DNA of 64,000 nucleotides, taken from the NCBI GenBank assembly GCA_041398745.1, contig JAWKUB010000007.1:1-64000 (forward strand), given 5' to 3'. Below the pieces are notes generated by a model that saw only the letters and a list, made by a program, of their open reading frames with translations, searched no databases and was not told the DNA's origin. The position numbers were made by a program, and so were the translations under genes. Shown here one piece after another: positions 17,966-26,069 of this stretch (position 1 is the stretch's first letter; every line of letters begins with the position of its first letter). Source of the DNA: JACKHO01 sp041398745 (GTDB taxonomy: Bacteria > Planctomycetota > Planctomycetia > Planctomycetales > Planctomycetaceae).

Positions 17966-18739
17966 ATGATTCCTCAATTTGCACTGCAGCTCATTTTCGG
18001 CATGGCCCTGACCTGGTGTCTGGCCCCGCGAAAGCACATTACGTCGGGTTTCTTCAGAATTCAGAATCTGGTGACGCTGGGCCTCAGCGTACTGAGCCTG
18101 TTGACCCTCACCCAATTGCAGTCATTTTCAGAACTCTCCCCACTGCATTTGTGGATGCTGCGGGGATCCATTTTGCTGCTGGCTGGAACATCGTTTGTGG
18201 GATCGGTCCTCTGGACGTTGGAACGTCGCATTGGTGGAACGCGTTGTGCGTTCCTAATTCTCGCCATTGCTGCCATTGCCGTCGTCAGCATCGTGGCGAC
18301 TCATAGTGCGGCTAATTCGTCGGAACGAATCCATCAGGTGGGAACAGCCCTCTCGGCGGGATGGCTTGTAGGCGGAACGACCAGTGCCATGTTGCTGGGG
18401 CACTGGTACCTCACTGCATCTGGCATGCCGCTGGATCCACTGATTCGCATGAATCAGTGGTTTGCCGTGGCGGCTGGTGTACGAAGTTTATTTGCTGTCT
18501 GGTCTGGTGCAGTCGCCCATTGGGGTGGCTTGGATGCCGTCGCCATTTCGTGGGTCGTACTGCGGTGGTTCGGTTTATTGGGGCCGATTGCGATCGCGTA
18601 CCTCGTGGTCCAAATTCTCAAGTACCGCAATACACAATCAGCAACTGGTGTACTCTACGCTGCGACCATTGGTGTGTTTATGGGAGAAATGGCCGCCTCC
18701 CTGCTTGCAAGCTCCGAAGCATTTCCTCTCTGGCCCTAA
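17966..18739 (+). CDS. unknown polytopic membrane protein, 257 aa
   Basis: Seven or eight hydrophobic segments cover almost the whole length. Conserved-looking loop motifs are GHWYLTASGMPLDPLIRMN (about 147-165) and the closing NTQSATGVLYAATIGVFMGE (about 223-242); the lone His and Arg in these loops and in segment ends could bind a cofactor, as in haem-binding or NnrS-like proteins, but this is speculation. I do not recognise the family. It lies between folE and pyrC with 18 and 35 base gaps, so it is co-expressed with nucleotide and pterin synthesis genes without an evident link. Confidence 0.75.
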   Translation: MIPQFALQLIFGMALTWCLAPRKHITSGFFRIQNLVTLGLSVLSLLTLTQLQSFSELSPLHLWMLRGSILLLAGTSFVGSVLWTLERRIGGTRCAFLILAIAAIAVVSIVATHSAANSSERIHQVGTALSAGWLVGGTTSAMLLGHWYLTASGMPLDPLIRMNQWFAVAAGVRSLFAVWSGAVAHWGGLDAVAISWVVLRWFGLLGPIAIAYLVVQILKYRNTQSATGVLYAATIGVFMGEMAASLLASSEAFPLWP

Positions 18740-18774
18740 ATATCGAGCAATCTCGCGAATTTCAGGTGAAAGTC

Positions 18775-20088
18775 ATGCCCAAGCGAACACTCATTTCCAA
18801 TGCCACTTGTGTTCTGCCGGGAGAAACACGACAGGCGAACGTGCTCATTGAGGGAAGTACGATCGTGGGCATCGACCCGCCATCGACTGCTCGCGTCGAT
18901 GAACACCGCGATGCCAGCGGCCTGCATTTGCTGCCCGGCTGCATTGATGATCAGGTGCATTTTCGGGAGCCGGGACTCGAGCACAAAGAAGACCTCCGCA
19001 CAGGGAGCATTGCGTGTGCGAAGGGAGGAATTACATCCTTCCTGGAAATGCCGAATACGAATCCCAACACCATTACTATTGAAGCACTACACGACAAGCT
19101 GGACCGTGCGGCTTCGAAGTGTGTGGTCAATTATGGGTTCTACATTGGAGCGACAGGCAACAATGTTCCCGTGCTGCAAGCCGCGCAGCGAACGCCGGGC
19201 ATCAAAATTTTCATTGGGTCAAGCACGGGGAATTTGTTGGTCGACGAGCAGGAAGCTCTTGAACAAATCTTCGCCGAAACCACATTACCAATTTGTGCCC
19301 ACTGCGAAGATGAAAGCACCGTGCGCGCGAACGCCGAAAGGTTGAGCGGCACAACCGACGTCGCTGATCATTCGCGCATACGTGATCACGCCGCAGCCCT
19401 GATTGCCACCAAGCGCGCCGTGGACCTGTCAACGCGACACAAGCACGCGTTCCACGTTCTGCACGTGTCCACTGCCGAGGAAGTCGCGTTTCTGGCAACG
19501 ACGCCGGACTGGGTGACTGCAGAAGCGTGTCCGCACCATTTGTTATTCAACATCGAGGACTACGCACGCCTGGGAACACTCGTGCAAATGAATCCTTCCA
19601 TTAAGAACAAGGAAGACAACGACGCGCTCTGGCAAGGATTGTTGAGCGGCGTCATCGAAGTCATCGCGACTGACCACGCACCTCACACTCTGGAAGAGAA
19701 GGCCAAGCCCTACCCCAGTTCACCCTCCGGTTTACCAGCGGTGGAAAACTCGCTGGCGCTCATGTTGAATGCAGTACACGAGGGGCGATGTACGCTCGAA
19801 AACGTCGTCGAATGGATGGCCGCCGCGCCCGCCCGAATTTGGAGTGTGAAAGGGAAGGGCCGCATTGCCGAAGGGTTTGATGCCGACATGGTGCTGGTCG
19901 ATTTACAGAAGCAGCACACCGTTCGAAACGCGGAACAGGTTACCAAATCGGGGTGGAGCCCATGGGATGGGGACACCCTGACCGGACTTCCTGTCGAGAC
20001 TTGGGTCATGGGGCAACGTGTCTGGAGCGATGACAAGCTCGTCCCAGATGTTCTCGGTTCCGAAGTGCAGTACGAGCGCACTACATAA
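18775..20088 (+). CDS. pyrC: dihydroorotase, type I
   Basis: Amidohydrolase that cyclises carbamoyl-aspartate to dihydroorotate in pyrimidine synthesis. At 437 residues it fits type I. Visible motifs are the metal-site region DDQVHFREPG (58-67), substrate-contact MPNTNP, CAHCED, HVLHVST and ATDHAPH with the catalytic Asp. The first metal-binding His of the usual HxH is Gln (Gln60), as I recall for the Bacteroidetes-like DDQVHF subgroup, which is still annotated as dihydroorotase. The ATG at 18775 has AGGTGA upstream; a long upstream frame extension overlaps the preceding gene and is not real. Its 3' end overlaps the convergent AAA ATPase gene by eight bases. Confidence 0.9.
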   Translation: MPKRTLISNATCVLPGETRQANVLIEGSTIVGIDPPSTARVDEHRDASGLHLLPGCIDDQVHFREPGLEHKEDLRTGSIACAKGGITSFLEMPNTNPNTITIEALHDKLDRAASKCVVNYGFYIGATGNNVPVLQAAQRTPGIKIFIGSSTGNLLVDEQEALEQIFAETTLPICAHCEDESTVRANAERLSGTTDVADHSRIRDHAAALIATKRAVDLSTRHKHAFHVLHVSTAEEVAFLATTPDWVTAEACPHHLLFNIEDYARLGTLVQMNPSIKNKEDNDALWQGLLSGVIEVIATDHAPHTLEEKAKPYPSSPSGLPAVENSLALMLNAVHEGRCTLENVVEWMAAAPARIWSVKGKGRIAEGFDADMVLVDLQKQHTVRNAEQVTKSGWSPWDGDTLTGLPVETWVMGQRVWSDDKLVPDVLGSEVQYERTT

Positions 20089-21574
20089 TCGAGAAGTAGT
20101 TCTCGATGGCCTGGTCAATGGCTTCTCGCGTAATGACACGCGGCATGTCATGCAGCGTGCAGCGGTTCTCAACCTGCCGGATCAAATCGCGCGGATGACA
20201 GAAACGAAATGGCCGCTGTGCCTTCACGTAGTGCTCCGTCACCATGTAGTCCACGATTTCATGGTCGCAAATGAAGCCCATGTTCTTGGCCATACGCGAG
20301 AACAGCGATCGGAATTCTGCTTCGCTGGGGTCGCGCACTTCAATTTTGTAAGGGATGCGTCGCAGGAAAGCGTCGTCGACCAGGTCGCGCGGTTCGAGGT
20401 TACTGGAAAAAATGATGAGTTGATCAAACGGGACCTGAATGGTTCGACCACTTTCCAGGTGCAGAAAGTCATGTCGTTGCTCAAGAGGAACAATCCAGCG
20501 ATTCAGCAATTCATCGGTCCGCATGCGTTGACGTCCGAAATCGTCGATGAGCAGCGTGCCACAGTTGGCCTTCAATTGCAGGGGAGCTTCGCCAATTCCA
20601 GATTTGCGAATGTAGGTGATTTCCAGATTTTCCATTTGGAGTTCACCTCCAGCGACGATGGTCGGGCGTTCAATTTGCACCCAGCGACCATCGATGGAAT
20701 CCGAGGAATTTCCACCAATCAGTTTGTGTCTGTTGGGATCAAACAGCCGAATGATTTCACCACCCGCGACGAGTGTGCGCGGAATCCAAATTCGGTCGCC
20801 ATACGATTTGGTGACCCGCTCCGCCATGCTGGTCTTTCCGTTGCCCGGCGCACCGTAAAGGAACATTCCCCGGCCTGAGTGAATGGCCTGTCCAATGCTC
20901 GACAGGAGTTTGTCTCCAACGTCCAAATCGCTGAACGCCTTACGAATATCTCCAAGAGGTGGGCGTCGTCCCTCAAGCGACTGTGCTTTTACGCTCGCGA
21001 TGTAGTGCTTCAGCGAAACGGGTGCAGTACCATGATACGTGCAGTGTTCAGCAAGCGTCCGCCCGCGTTCTCGCCCGAGTTCTGTCAGTTCGTAAAGATA
21101 GTCACCACCCGCAATCGAATTCTTGTAGACAACGAGCCGGTCAACCTTCATTTGCCGAAGCATGGCTTCGATAATGGGAAACTTCAGACCAATTTGCTGT
21201 GCGATGCGACTCCCCGCTTCCACGCTCCGACTCAGCAGGAATTTCAAAATAAGACTGCTTACCTCCGAATTGGACAGCCCGGCCTCTTCTAGGGAATTGG
21301 GGGCAAGAGGCGTAAAAGCGCGCCCTGCTCCGAGTTGAAACAGCGTCGAATCCGAGCGGATTGGCGCGGGTTTGCGCGGTGCGCCGGGGCGTGCAGTCGG
21401 CTTCTTTACCAACACACTTGCCAAGCCATGAGACGACGCTTTCACAGCCGATTCGATAACATCTTCGACCGCGTTGTCTGGCAATTCATCCGGCGTCGAG
21501 GGTACCTCGCTTCTGTTGGAAACACCCAAACTGCGGAGCAGATCATCGATTTCCGTGGGGGTGTGGCTCGGCAT
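20081..21574 (-). CDS. AAA ATPase with N-terminal winged-helix-like region
   Basis: The 497-residue protein has a disordered Pro/Ser-rich start (20-75), a helical region that reads like a winged helix (SRIAQQIGLKFPIIEAML, about 122-139), and a C-terminal ATPase with Walker A GAPGNGKTS (241-249), Walker B TLLIDDFG (340-347), and arginine-finger-type FLRRIPYKIEV. It looks like a remodelling ATPase of the MoxR/RuvB-like AAA+ group, but the client is unknown. The ATG at 21574 is the only good start. It is convergent with pyrC, the two stop codons lying within the same eight bases. No partner gene is adjacent on its strand. Confidence 0.75.
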   Translation of the reverse strand: MPSHTPTEIDDLLRSLGVSNRSEVPSTPDELPDNAVEDVIESAVKASSHGLASVLVKKPTARPGAPRKPAPIRSDSTLFQLGAGRAFTPLAPNSLEEAGLSNSEVSSLILKFLLSRSVEAGSRIAQQIGLKFPIIEAMLRQMKVDRLVVYKNSIAGGDYLYELTELGRERGRTLAEHCTYHGTAPVSLKHYIASVKAQSLEGRRPPLGDIRKAFSDLDVGDKLLSSIGQAIHSGRGMFLYGAPGNGKTSMAERVTKSYGDRIWIPRTLVAGGEIIRLFDPNRHKLIGGNSSDSIDGRWVQIERPTIVAGGELQMENLEITYIRKSGIGEAPLQLKANCGTLLIDDFGRQRMRTDELLNRWIVPLEQRHDFLHLESGRTIQVPFDQLIIFSSNLEPRDLVDDAFLRRIPYKIEVRDPSEAEFRSLFSRMAKNMGFICDHEIVDYMVTEHYVKAQRPFRFCHPRDLIRQVENRCTLHDMPRVITREAIDQAIENYFSIM

Positions 21575-21884
21575 AATTTTGATCGCATTGAGGGATACGA
21601 AGAAGCAAAAAGGGGAATTCGCCTGGCCCGCCCTCTAACGTGGGATGTGTCAGACAATCGTGATGCCGAAACGCATCATGCACGCCAGCTTTTATTTAAG
21701 TATTCGTGTGACTTTTCGGATTGGGCGGATCATGTTGAGCGAATGAGTCTTTCGTAATGCATTGGTTGTTGGAATGATGACTGTTCGAACGCGTAGCCCC
21801 TTGACTTTCAGGTGTCACGGACGACCATACGGGCTCAGCCAAACAACTTACACAGTCAATAACGGCAGTATTCAGGAGAACTTA
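21575..21884. other. 310-base divergent spacer
   Basis: No gene seen. It separates the AAA ATPase and the DinB-like gene and should carry both promoters. TTGACT at 21801-21806 with CATACG about 17-18 bases downstream is a weak candidate for the DinB-like gene. Confidence 0.3.
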
Positions 21885-22409
21885 ATGTCTCATTCCATTG
21901 GACAAAGCGTTGCAGATTCATTGACCCTCTGCCTGGGGTATGCCCGCCGCTTACTGAAAGACGTAACTCCTGAGACCTTCGCGCGCTTCGCCGCTCCTGG
22001 CGGAACTGTTGTGGAGTCCAACCATCCCTCGTTCGTGCTGGGACACCTGAGCCTGTACGCCTGCCGCGTTGTCGATCAACTTGGTGGTGATGCCTCTGCC
22101 GTGACACCCAATGAGCAGTTTCAGAAGGTGTTCGGCATGGAAGCAACGTGCGTCGATGATCCTGACGGAACCATCTATCCCCCCATGGAAGAAGTGACGT
22201 CGGAATTCTTTAAGAACTATGAAGCCGCTCTGGAAGCGTTGAAGGCAGCCTCTGACGAAGCCTTTCAACAGCCGAATCCACATCCCCGGCTGGCTGAGAA
22301 ATTCCCGACCATGGGGTCCATGCACGCCTTCTACTGTGGCGGCCACATCATGATGCACCTGGGCCAAATGAGCGCCTGGCGCCGGATGCAAGGAATGGGA
22401 TCGGCTTAA
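21885..22409 (+). CDS. DinB-like four-helix protein
   Basis: The 174-residue sequence fits the DinB/YfiT four-helix bundle: an N-terminal helix (SVADSLTLCLGYARRLLKDV), a conserved His in SNHPSFVLGHLSLYACRVV, and the C-terminal GGHIMMHLGQMSAWRRMQGM helix with HxxxHxGQ-type ligands (His in GGHIMMH). Members are metal-dependent thiol transferases or damage-induced proteins of unclear role. The ATG at 21885 has AGGAG at ideal spacing; a longer frame starting 41 codons earlier lacks family sequence. RluD follows 48 bases downstream on the same strand. Confidence 0.82.
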   Translation: MSHSIGQSVADSLTLCLGYARRLLKDVTPETFARFAAPGGTVVESNHPSFVLGHLSLYACRVVDQLGGDASAVTPNEQFQKVFGMEATCVDDPDGTIYPPMEEVTSEFFKNYEAALEALKAASDEAFQQPNPHPRLAEKFPTMGSMHAFYCGGHIMMHLGQMSAWRRMQGMGSA

Positions 22410-22457
22410 CAGCCCTGCGAATCGAGCGAAACCGTTTTCCTGCTGGATGAAAATGCA

Positions 22458-23465
22458 ATGACAACAACGGACGACTCGGATGATTTGTCGACCGAAGTAC
22501 CGCAGGAATTGACGGTCGAGGCCCGTGCGCATGGATGGCGGGTCGACCATTATTTGTCGCGACTGTATCCAAACTACAGTCGTGCGTTGTTTCAGCGTGC
22601 CATCCAAGATGACCGAGTCCTGGTTAACGGGCTCGTCATCAAGTCATCACGCCGGTTGCGCGTGAACGACCGAGTAAGCGTTCTGCTGCCCGAACAGCCG
22701 GACGGTGACTTGCAGCCAGAAAACATTCCGATAGACATTGTCTACGAGGATGAGTATATCGCGGTCATTAACAAGGCTGCCGATGTCGTCACGCATCCCG
22801 GCAAGGCGAATTTCACCGGGACACTGGCTGCGGCGGTTCAGTACCATTTCGATCAACTCAGTGATGTTGCCGGTCAGCTGCGACCGGGAATTGTACATCG
22901 CCTCGACCGTGACACAACCGGGGTGATTGTCATCGCGAAAGACAACACGGTTCACAATCGGTTGACGCGTCAGTTTGAGCAACGCGTCGTCAAAAAGGAG
23001 TACCGGGCCATTGTGCGTGGCGGACCGCCCGCCGAGTCAGATTACGTTCGCACGCACGTGAAGGTGCATCCTAAGGTGCGTGAGAAAATGATCATTTGCG
23101 GTGCCGACGACAATGGGAAAGAAGCAGTCACGTTTTACCGTGTTCTCAAACGCTATCCGGGCTTCTCTTATGTACAGCTCTTGCCGGAAACGGGACGGAC
23201 ACATCAACTGCGGGTGCACATGCTGCATTTGAAGTGTCCCATCATTGCCGACAAACTCTATGCGGGACACGCATCGATATCGACTGATGACATCAAAGTG
23301 GGCGAGACATCGCAGGCGGGGAATGTTACCCTGATAGAGCGTCAGGCATTGCATGCCCATCGATTGACTTTGCGTCATCCCGTGACGGAAGCCATCATGG
23401 AATTCGAGGCGCCTTTGCCCGAAGACATGCAGCGGACGCTCGATTTTTTGGACACAACGGTTTAG
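22458..23465 (+). CDS. rluD: RluD-family RNA pseudouridine synthase
   Basis: Isomerises specific uridines of 23S rRNA to pseudouridine; RluA/RluD family. An S4 RNA-binding domain covers residues 25-80, followed by the catalytic domain with HRLDRDTTG (147-155, catalytic Asp150), the ARG-type motif LPETGRTHQLRVHM (about 240) and a typical end. Length of 335 is normal. ATG at 22458. It may share a transcript with the DinB-like gene. Which uridines are modified cannot be read from sequence, so RluD is a family-level name. Confidence 0.92.
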   Translation: MTTTDDSDDLSTEVPQELTVEARAHGWRVDHYLSRLYPNYSRALFQRAIQDDRVLVNGLVIKSSRRLRVNDRVSVLLPEQPDGDLQPENIPIDIVYEDEYIAVINKAADVVTHPGKANFTGTLAAAVQYHFDQLSDVAGQLRPGIVHRLDRDTTGVIVIAKDNTVHNRLTRQFEQRVVKKEYRAIVRGGPPAESDYVRTHVKVHPKVREKMIICGADDNGKEAVTFYRVLKRYPGFSYVQLLPETGRTHQLRVHMLHLKCPIIADKLYAGHASISTDDIKVGETSQAGNVTLIERQALHAHRLTLRHPVTEAIMEFEAPLPEDMQRTLDFLDTTV

Positions 23466-23560
23466 CGGCACCGCTAGATCGAACACGATTTTGCAAACTT
23501 GAATGACTGCGGCACGACGTCGCAGATCAAGACTTCTGAAAACCCATTGCAGGTTGGATC

Positions 23561-24418
23561 ATGAAACTGGCGAAGGTTTGTACCACTGAGGGTGCGGTTC
23601 GCGTGGCGGTCATCGAGGAGGAAGAGGCCAAATTGCTTCCCTCGGGCGAAGACGGCGTTTCCAGCCTGACTCAAGTGCTGCACAGCGAAAATCCCCGGGC
23701 GGAAGTCGAAAAGTTGCTGCCCAAGTCAGTCACTGTCGCCCTGGATGACGTGCGTTTGCTGGCCCCGGTGGATCGTCAGGAAGTCTGGGCTGCTGGCGTA
23801 ACGTACAAACGCAGCCAGGTCGCCCGCATGGAAGAGTCGGAGTCGGGAGCTTCGCACTACGACAAGGTCTACTCCGCCGATCGCCCCGAGCTGTTCTTCA
23901 AAGGGACCGCACAACGCATGGTGCATCCCGGCCAGGCGGTGCGGGTGCGGTTCGACAGCCAATGGTCGGTGCCGGAACCTGAGTTCACCATTGTGCTGAA
24001 TCCCAACATGGACATAGTGGGCTACACCATTGGCAACGACATGTCGGCCCGGGATATCGAAGGGGAAAACCCGCTCTATCTCCCACAGGCAAAGGTCTAC
24101 AAACAGTGCTGCTCGGTTGGCCCGGTAATTCAGCTTGTCGACGGACCACTCGACAAATCGGCCGTGTCGATTTTGTTAACCATTGAGCGAAATGGTGCAG
24201 TCATCAGCCGTGGCGAAACCGGTCTCGATCAACTCCACCGCGAACTGGAAGATCTCGCAGGCTGGCTGGGTCGTGAAAACGAATTCCCTGACGGAGCTCT
24301 CCTGCTGACCGGCACTGGCATTATCCCAGATGACAACTTCTCGCTCGAGAATGGCGACGTCGTGTCGATTGAAATCTCAGGCATTGGCACATTGACCAAC
24401 CCGGTCGTCAAAGATTAG
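23561..24418 (+). CDS. fumarylacetoacetate hydrolase family protein
   Basis: A 285-residue FAH-fold enzyme that probably cleaves or dehydrates a sugar-acid or keto-acid. The metal site is visible: Glu-x-Glu in VPEPEFTIVL and Asp in GNDMSARDIEG. The N-terminal domain contains VWAAGVTYKRSQ, which resembles 2-keto-3-deoxy-arabinonate or similar dehydratases rather than true fumarylacetoacetases. The ATG follows GCAGGTTGGATC. It stands alone between rluD (95 bases) and a gene-free stretch. Confidence 0.85.
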   Translation: MKLAKVCTTEGAVRVAVIEEEEAKLLPSGEDGVSSLTQVLHSENPRAEVEKLLPKSVTVALDDVRLLAPVDRQEVWAAGVTYKRSQVARMEESESGASHYDKVYSADRPELFFKGTAQRMVHPGQAVRVRFDSQWSVPEPEFTIVLNPNMDIVGYTIGNDMSARDIEGENPLYLPQAKVYKQCCSVGPVIQLVDGPLDKSAVSILLTIERNGAVISRGETGLDQLHRELEDLAGWLGRENEFPDGALLLTGTGIIPDDNFSLENGDVVSIEISGIGTLTNPVVKD

Positions 24419-24753
24419 TCAAGTCGCGGGTCGAATCATGAGGAGTGAAGCGAGTCGATGACGTCGGTCCCACAAAAACCGTACGTTATTGTTGGAGCGG
24501 GCATGCGTCGACGTCGCGCTGACGCGGATTGCCGCCAATGAATTCCTCCTCGCCTTCCTTGCTAACCAGACTCCACCCAATTCGCCGCGGAACTCACACC
24601 CGCCCTGCCTGTCTGCTTCCATCAGCCAAACTGAACTACAGCAGGGTCAACTGACTCCAGTCGCGCGCGGATTGTACGTCGATGCGAACCTCCGCGGTGA
24701 ACTGTAAAGCGATTAGGACTTTCATATGAATCCGGAATTCGCTTCGTGTTGGC
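24419..24753. other. 335-base region without a convincing gene
   Basis: Short frames exist on both strands, the longest 72 codons from 24489, but without a ribosome site or recognisable sequence. It lies between the convergent FAH-fold and esterase genes. I see no strong terminator hairpin. Confidence 0.4.
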
Positions 24754-25878
24754 TCACTCTCCAAGAGCCCATGTGAAAAAGTCGTAAATCACGGCGTTTG
24801 ACTCTTCGTTGGGAGAATGCTCAGGGCGATTCGTCATGGCGACTCGGTCTTCGTGCCCCAGCAGTCGGTTCACTGCACGGCTATGGTTCAGTGGCTTCCA
24901 GCGTTCGACGGGGTCTTCTGATCCCCCCGACACGAGAAATGGGCGCGGAGCCATGAGGGCGTGCAATTCGTGCAAATCGATTCCGTCGCGCCGCAGTTCG
25001 GGATACAGACCAAAGGCAGGATTCTCGGGGGTAATCAAACCGCGTTTCCGCCACGGTTTGGGATGATAACCGAGATACCATGGCTCCCAGTAATTGATAC
25101 TCGGCCGGTCTTCCGAGAAGACAATTCCAGGATCGGACCAGGCTGCTGCGGCGTATTTGTCGAACAGGCAGGACGCGAACATGGCCCATTTGCCACCAAA
25201 CGAATGCCCCACAATGCCAATTCGTTGAGAGTCGACTTCCGGCATTGAAGCGAGCAGGTACCAGGCATTCGCTGCCGCGTAGCCCAGCATGGAAAGTGGC
25301 TGGATTTCCGCATGCTGAATGTCAGGGAAATACAGTCCGTAAGTCTGAGCGGCCGAGGCTTCGGTGGTTCCGAGCGACAATGTCACAAACCCGCGTTTCG
25401 CGAGTTGGATGGCAAAGTCGCGGAAGGGATTCCCTTCGCCAATGGCTGTTTCCGGTTCGTAGAAAACGGTCACCACAGCAGGATGCGGTCCCGGTGTCGG
25501 CGGAATGAGCAAATAGCCTGTTGTGAGTTCGTGCGGCGTCCAGCGGAATCGAATGGTCTGCTTTTTGATGTCATCAATCTTCGACTCGCCCAGTACCTCG
25601 TACTCCGGTTTTGTAATGAACGGAGGCCATTGTCCCAGGCGGGACATCCACTCGTTTCGGATTTCAACTCGGCGTCGAACCCAGTCGTCCACAGTTTTCA
25701 CTGGGGTGCCATCAGCGAAGAGCAGGGGGGAGCGATAGTCGCCCAGTTCATTCAGCAACTCTGCCGGTGGTTGGAAATACGGTTTGATCCTGTTCCACGC
25801 GGCGTCACGTTCCTGAGCCACGAGAGGACTGACCGACAGGATGATGAGGAGAGCGACAGGAGACCAATACCTTTGCAT
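24754..25878 (-). CDS. secreted alpha/beta hydrolase, esterase-like
   Basis: Exported 374-residue esterase-like protein. The signal peptide (PVALLIILSVSPLVAQ) starts at the ATG at 25878, which has AAGGATG upstream; 23 extra upstream codons are not used. The catalytic nucleophile sits in GHSFGGK (Ser226), with a probable acid in SGGSEDPVERW and His in RPEHSP near the end. The layout resembles carbohydrate esterases of the acetyl-xylan or glucuronoyl esterase kind, and planctomycetes degrade polysaccharides, but the substrate is not determined. The 115-bp repeat lies between it and the next gene upstream. Confidence 0.82.
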   Translation of the reverse strand: MQRYWSPVALLIILSVSPLVAQERDAAWNRIKPYFQPPAELLNELGDYRSPLLFADGTPVKTVDDWVRRRVEIRNEWMSRLGQWPPFITKPEYEVLGESKIDDIKKQTIRFRWTPHELTTGYLLIPPTPGPHPAVVTVFYEPETAIGEGNPFRDFAIQLAKRGFVTLSLGTTEASAAQTYGLYFPDIQHAEIQPLSMLGYAAANAWYLLASMPEVDSQRIGIVGHSFGGKWAMFASCLFDKYAAAAWSDPGIVFSEDRPSINYWEPWYLGYHPKPWRKRGLITPENPAFGLYPELRRDGIDLHELHALMAPRPFLVSGGSEDPVERWKPLNHSRAVNRLLGHEDRVAMTNRPEHSPNEESNAVIYDFFTWALGE

Positions 25879-25944
25879 AAAATCATCCTTCTCGCAGGTT
25901 GGGTGCATCTCACGATTCGTCAGGCGTGTGAAACAGGTCAGGGT

Positions 25945-26059
25945 CATGGTGGGTTACGTCCGCTGATCCAAACGCCCTTAAATGATAACTCGTCTTTCAG
26001 GCTGAATGAATTGCGCGACACATGACGTCGTTTGATGCGGACTCCACCCACCCTACGAA
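25945..26059. repeat. 115-bp intergenic repeat, copy 2 (inverted relative to copy 1)
   Basis: Starts CATGGTGGGTTACGTCC and ends GGACTCCACCCACCCTACGAA, the reverse complement of the ends of the element at 17158-17272. Exactly the same length, with an unrelated-looking middle. It fills most of the spacer between the permease stop and the esterase start. Confidence 0.7.
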
Positions 26060-26069
26060 TTCATTGTGG

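Noticed and set aside
18361..18774. Upstream extension of the dihydroorotase frame
   Set aside because: It overlaps the preceding polytopic gene in another frame and lacks dihydroorotase sequence; ATG 18775 has a good ribosome site.
24489..24707. 72-codon plus-strand frame in the spacer after the FAH-fold gene
   Set aside because: No ribosome site, no recognisable sequence, poor codon character.
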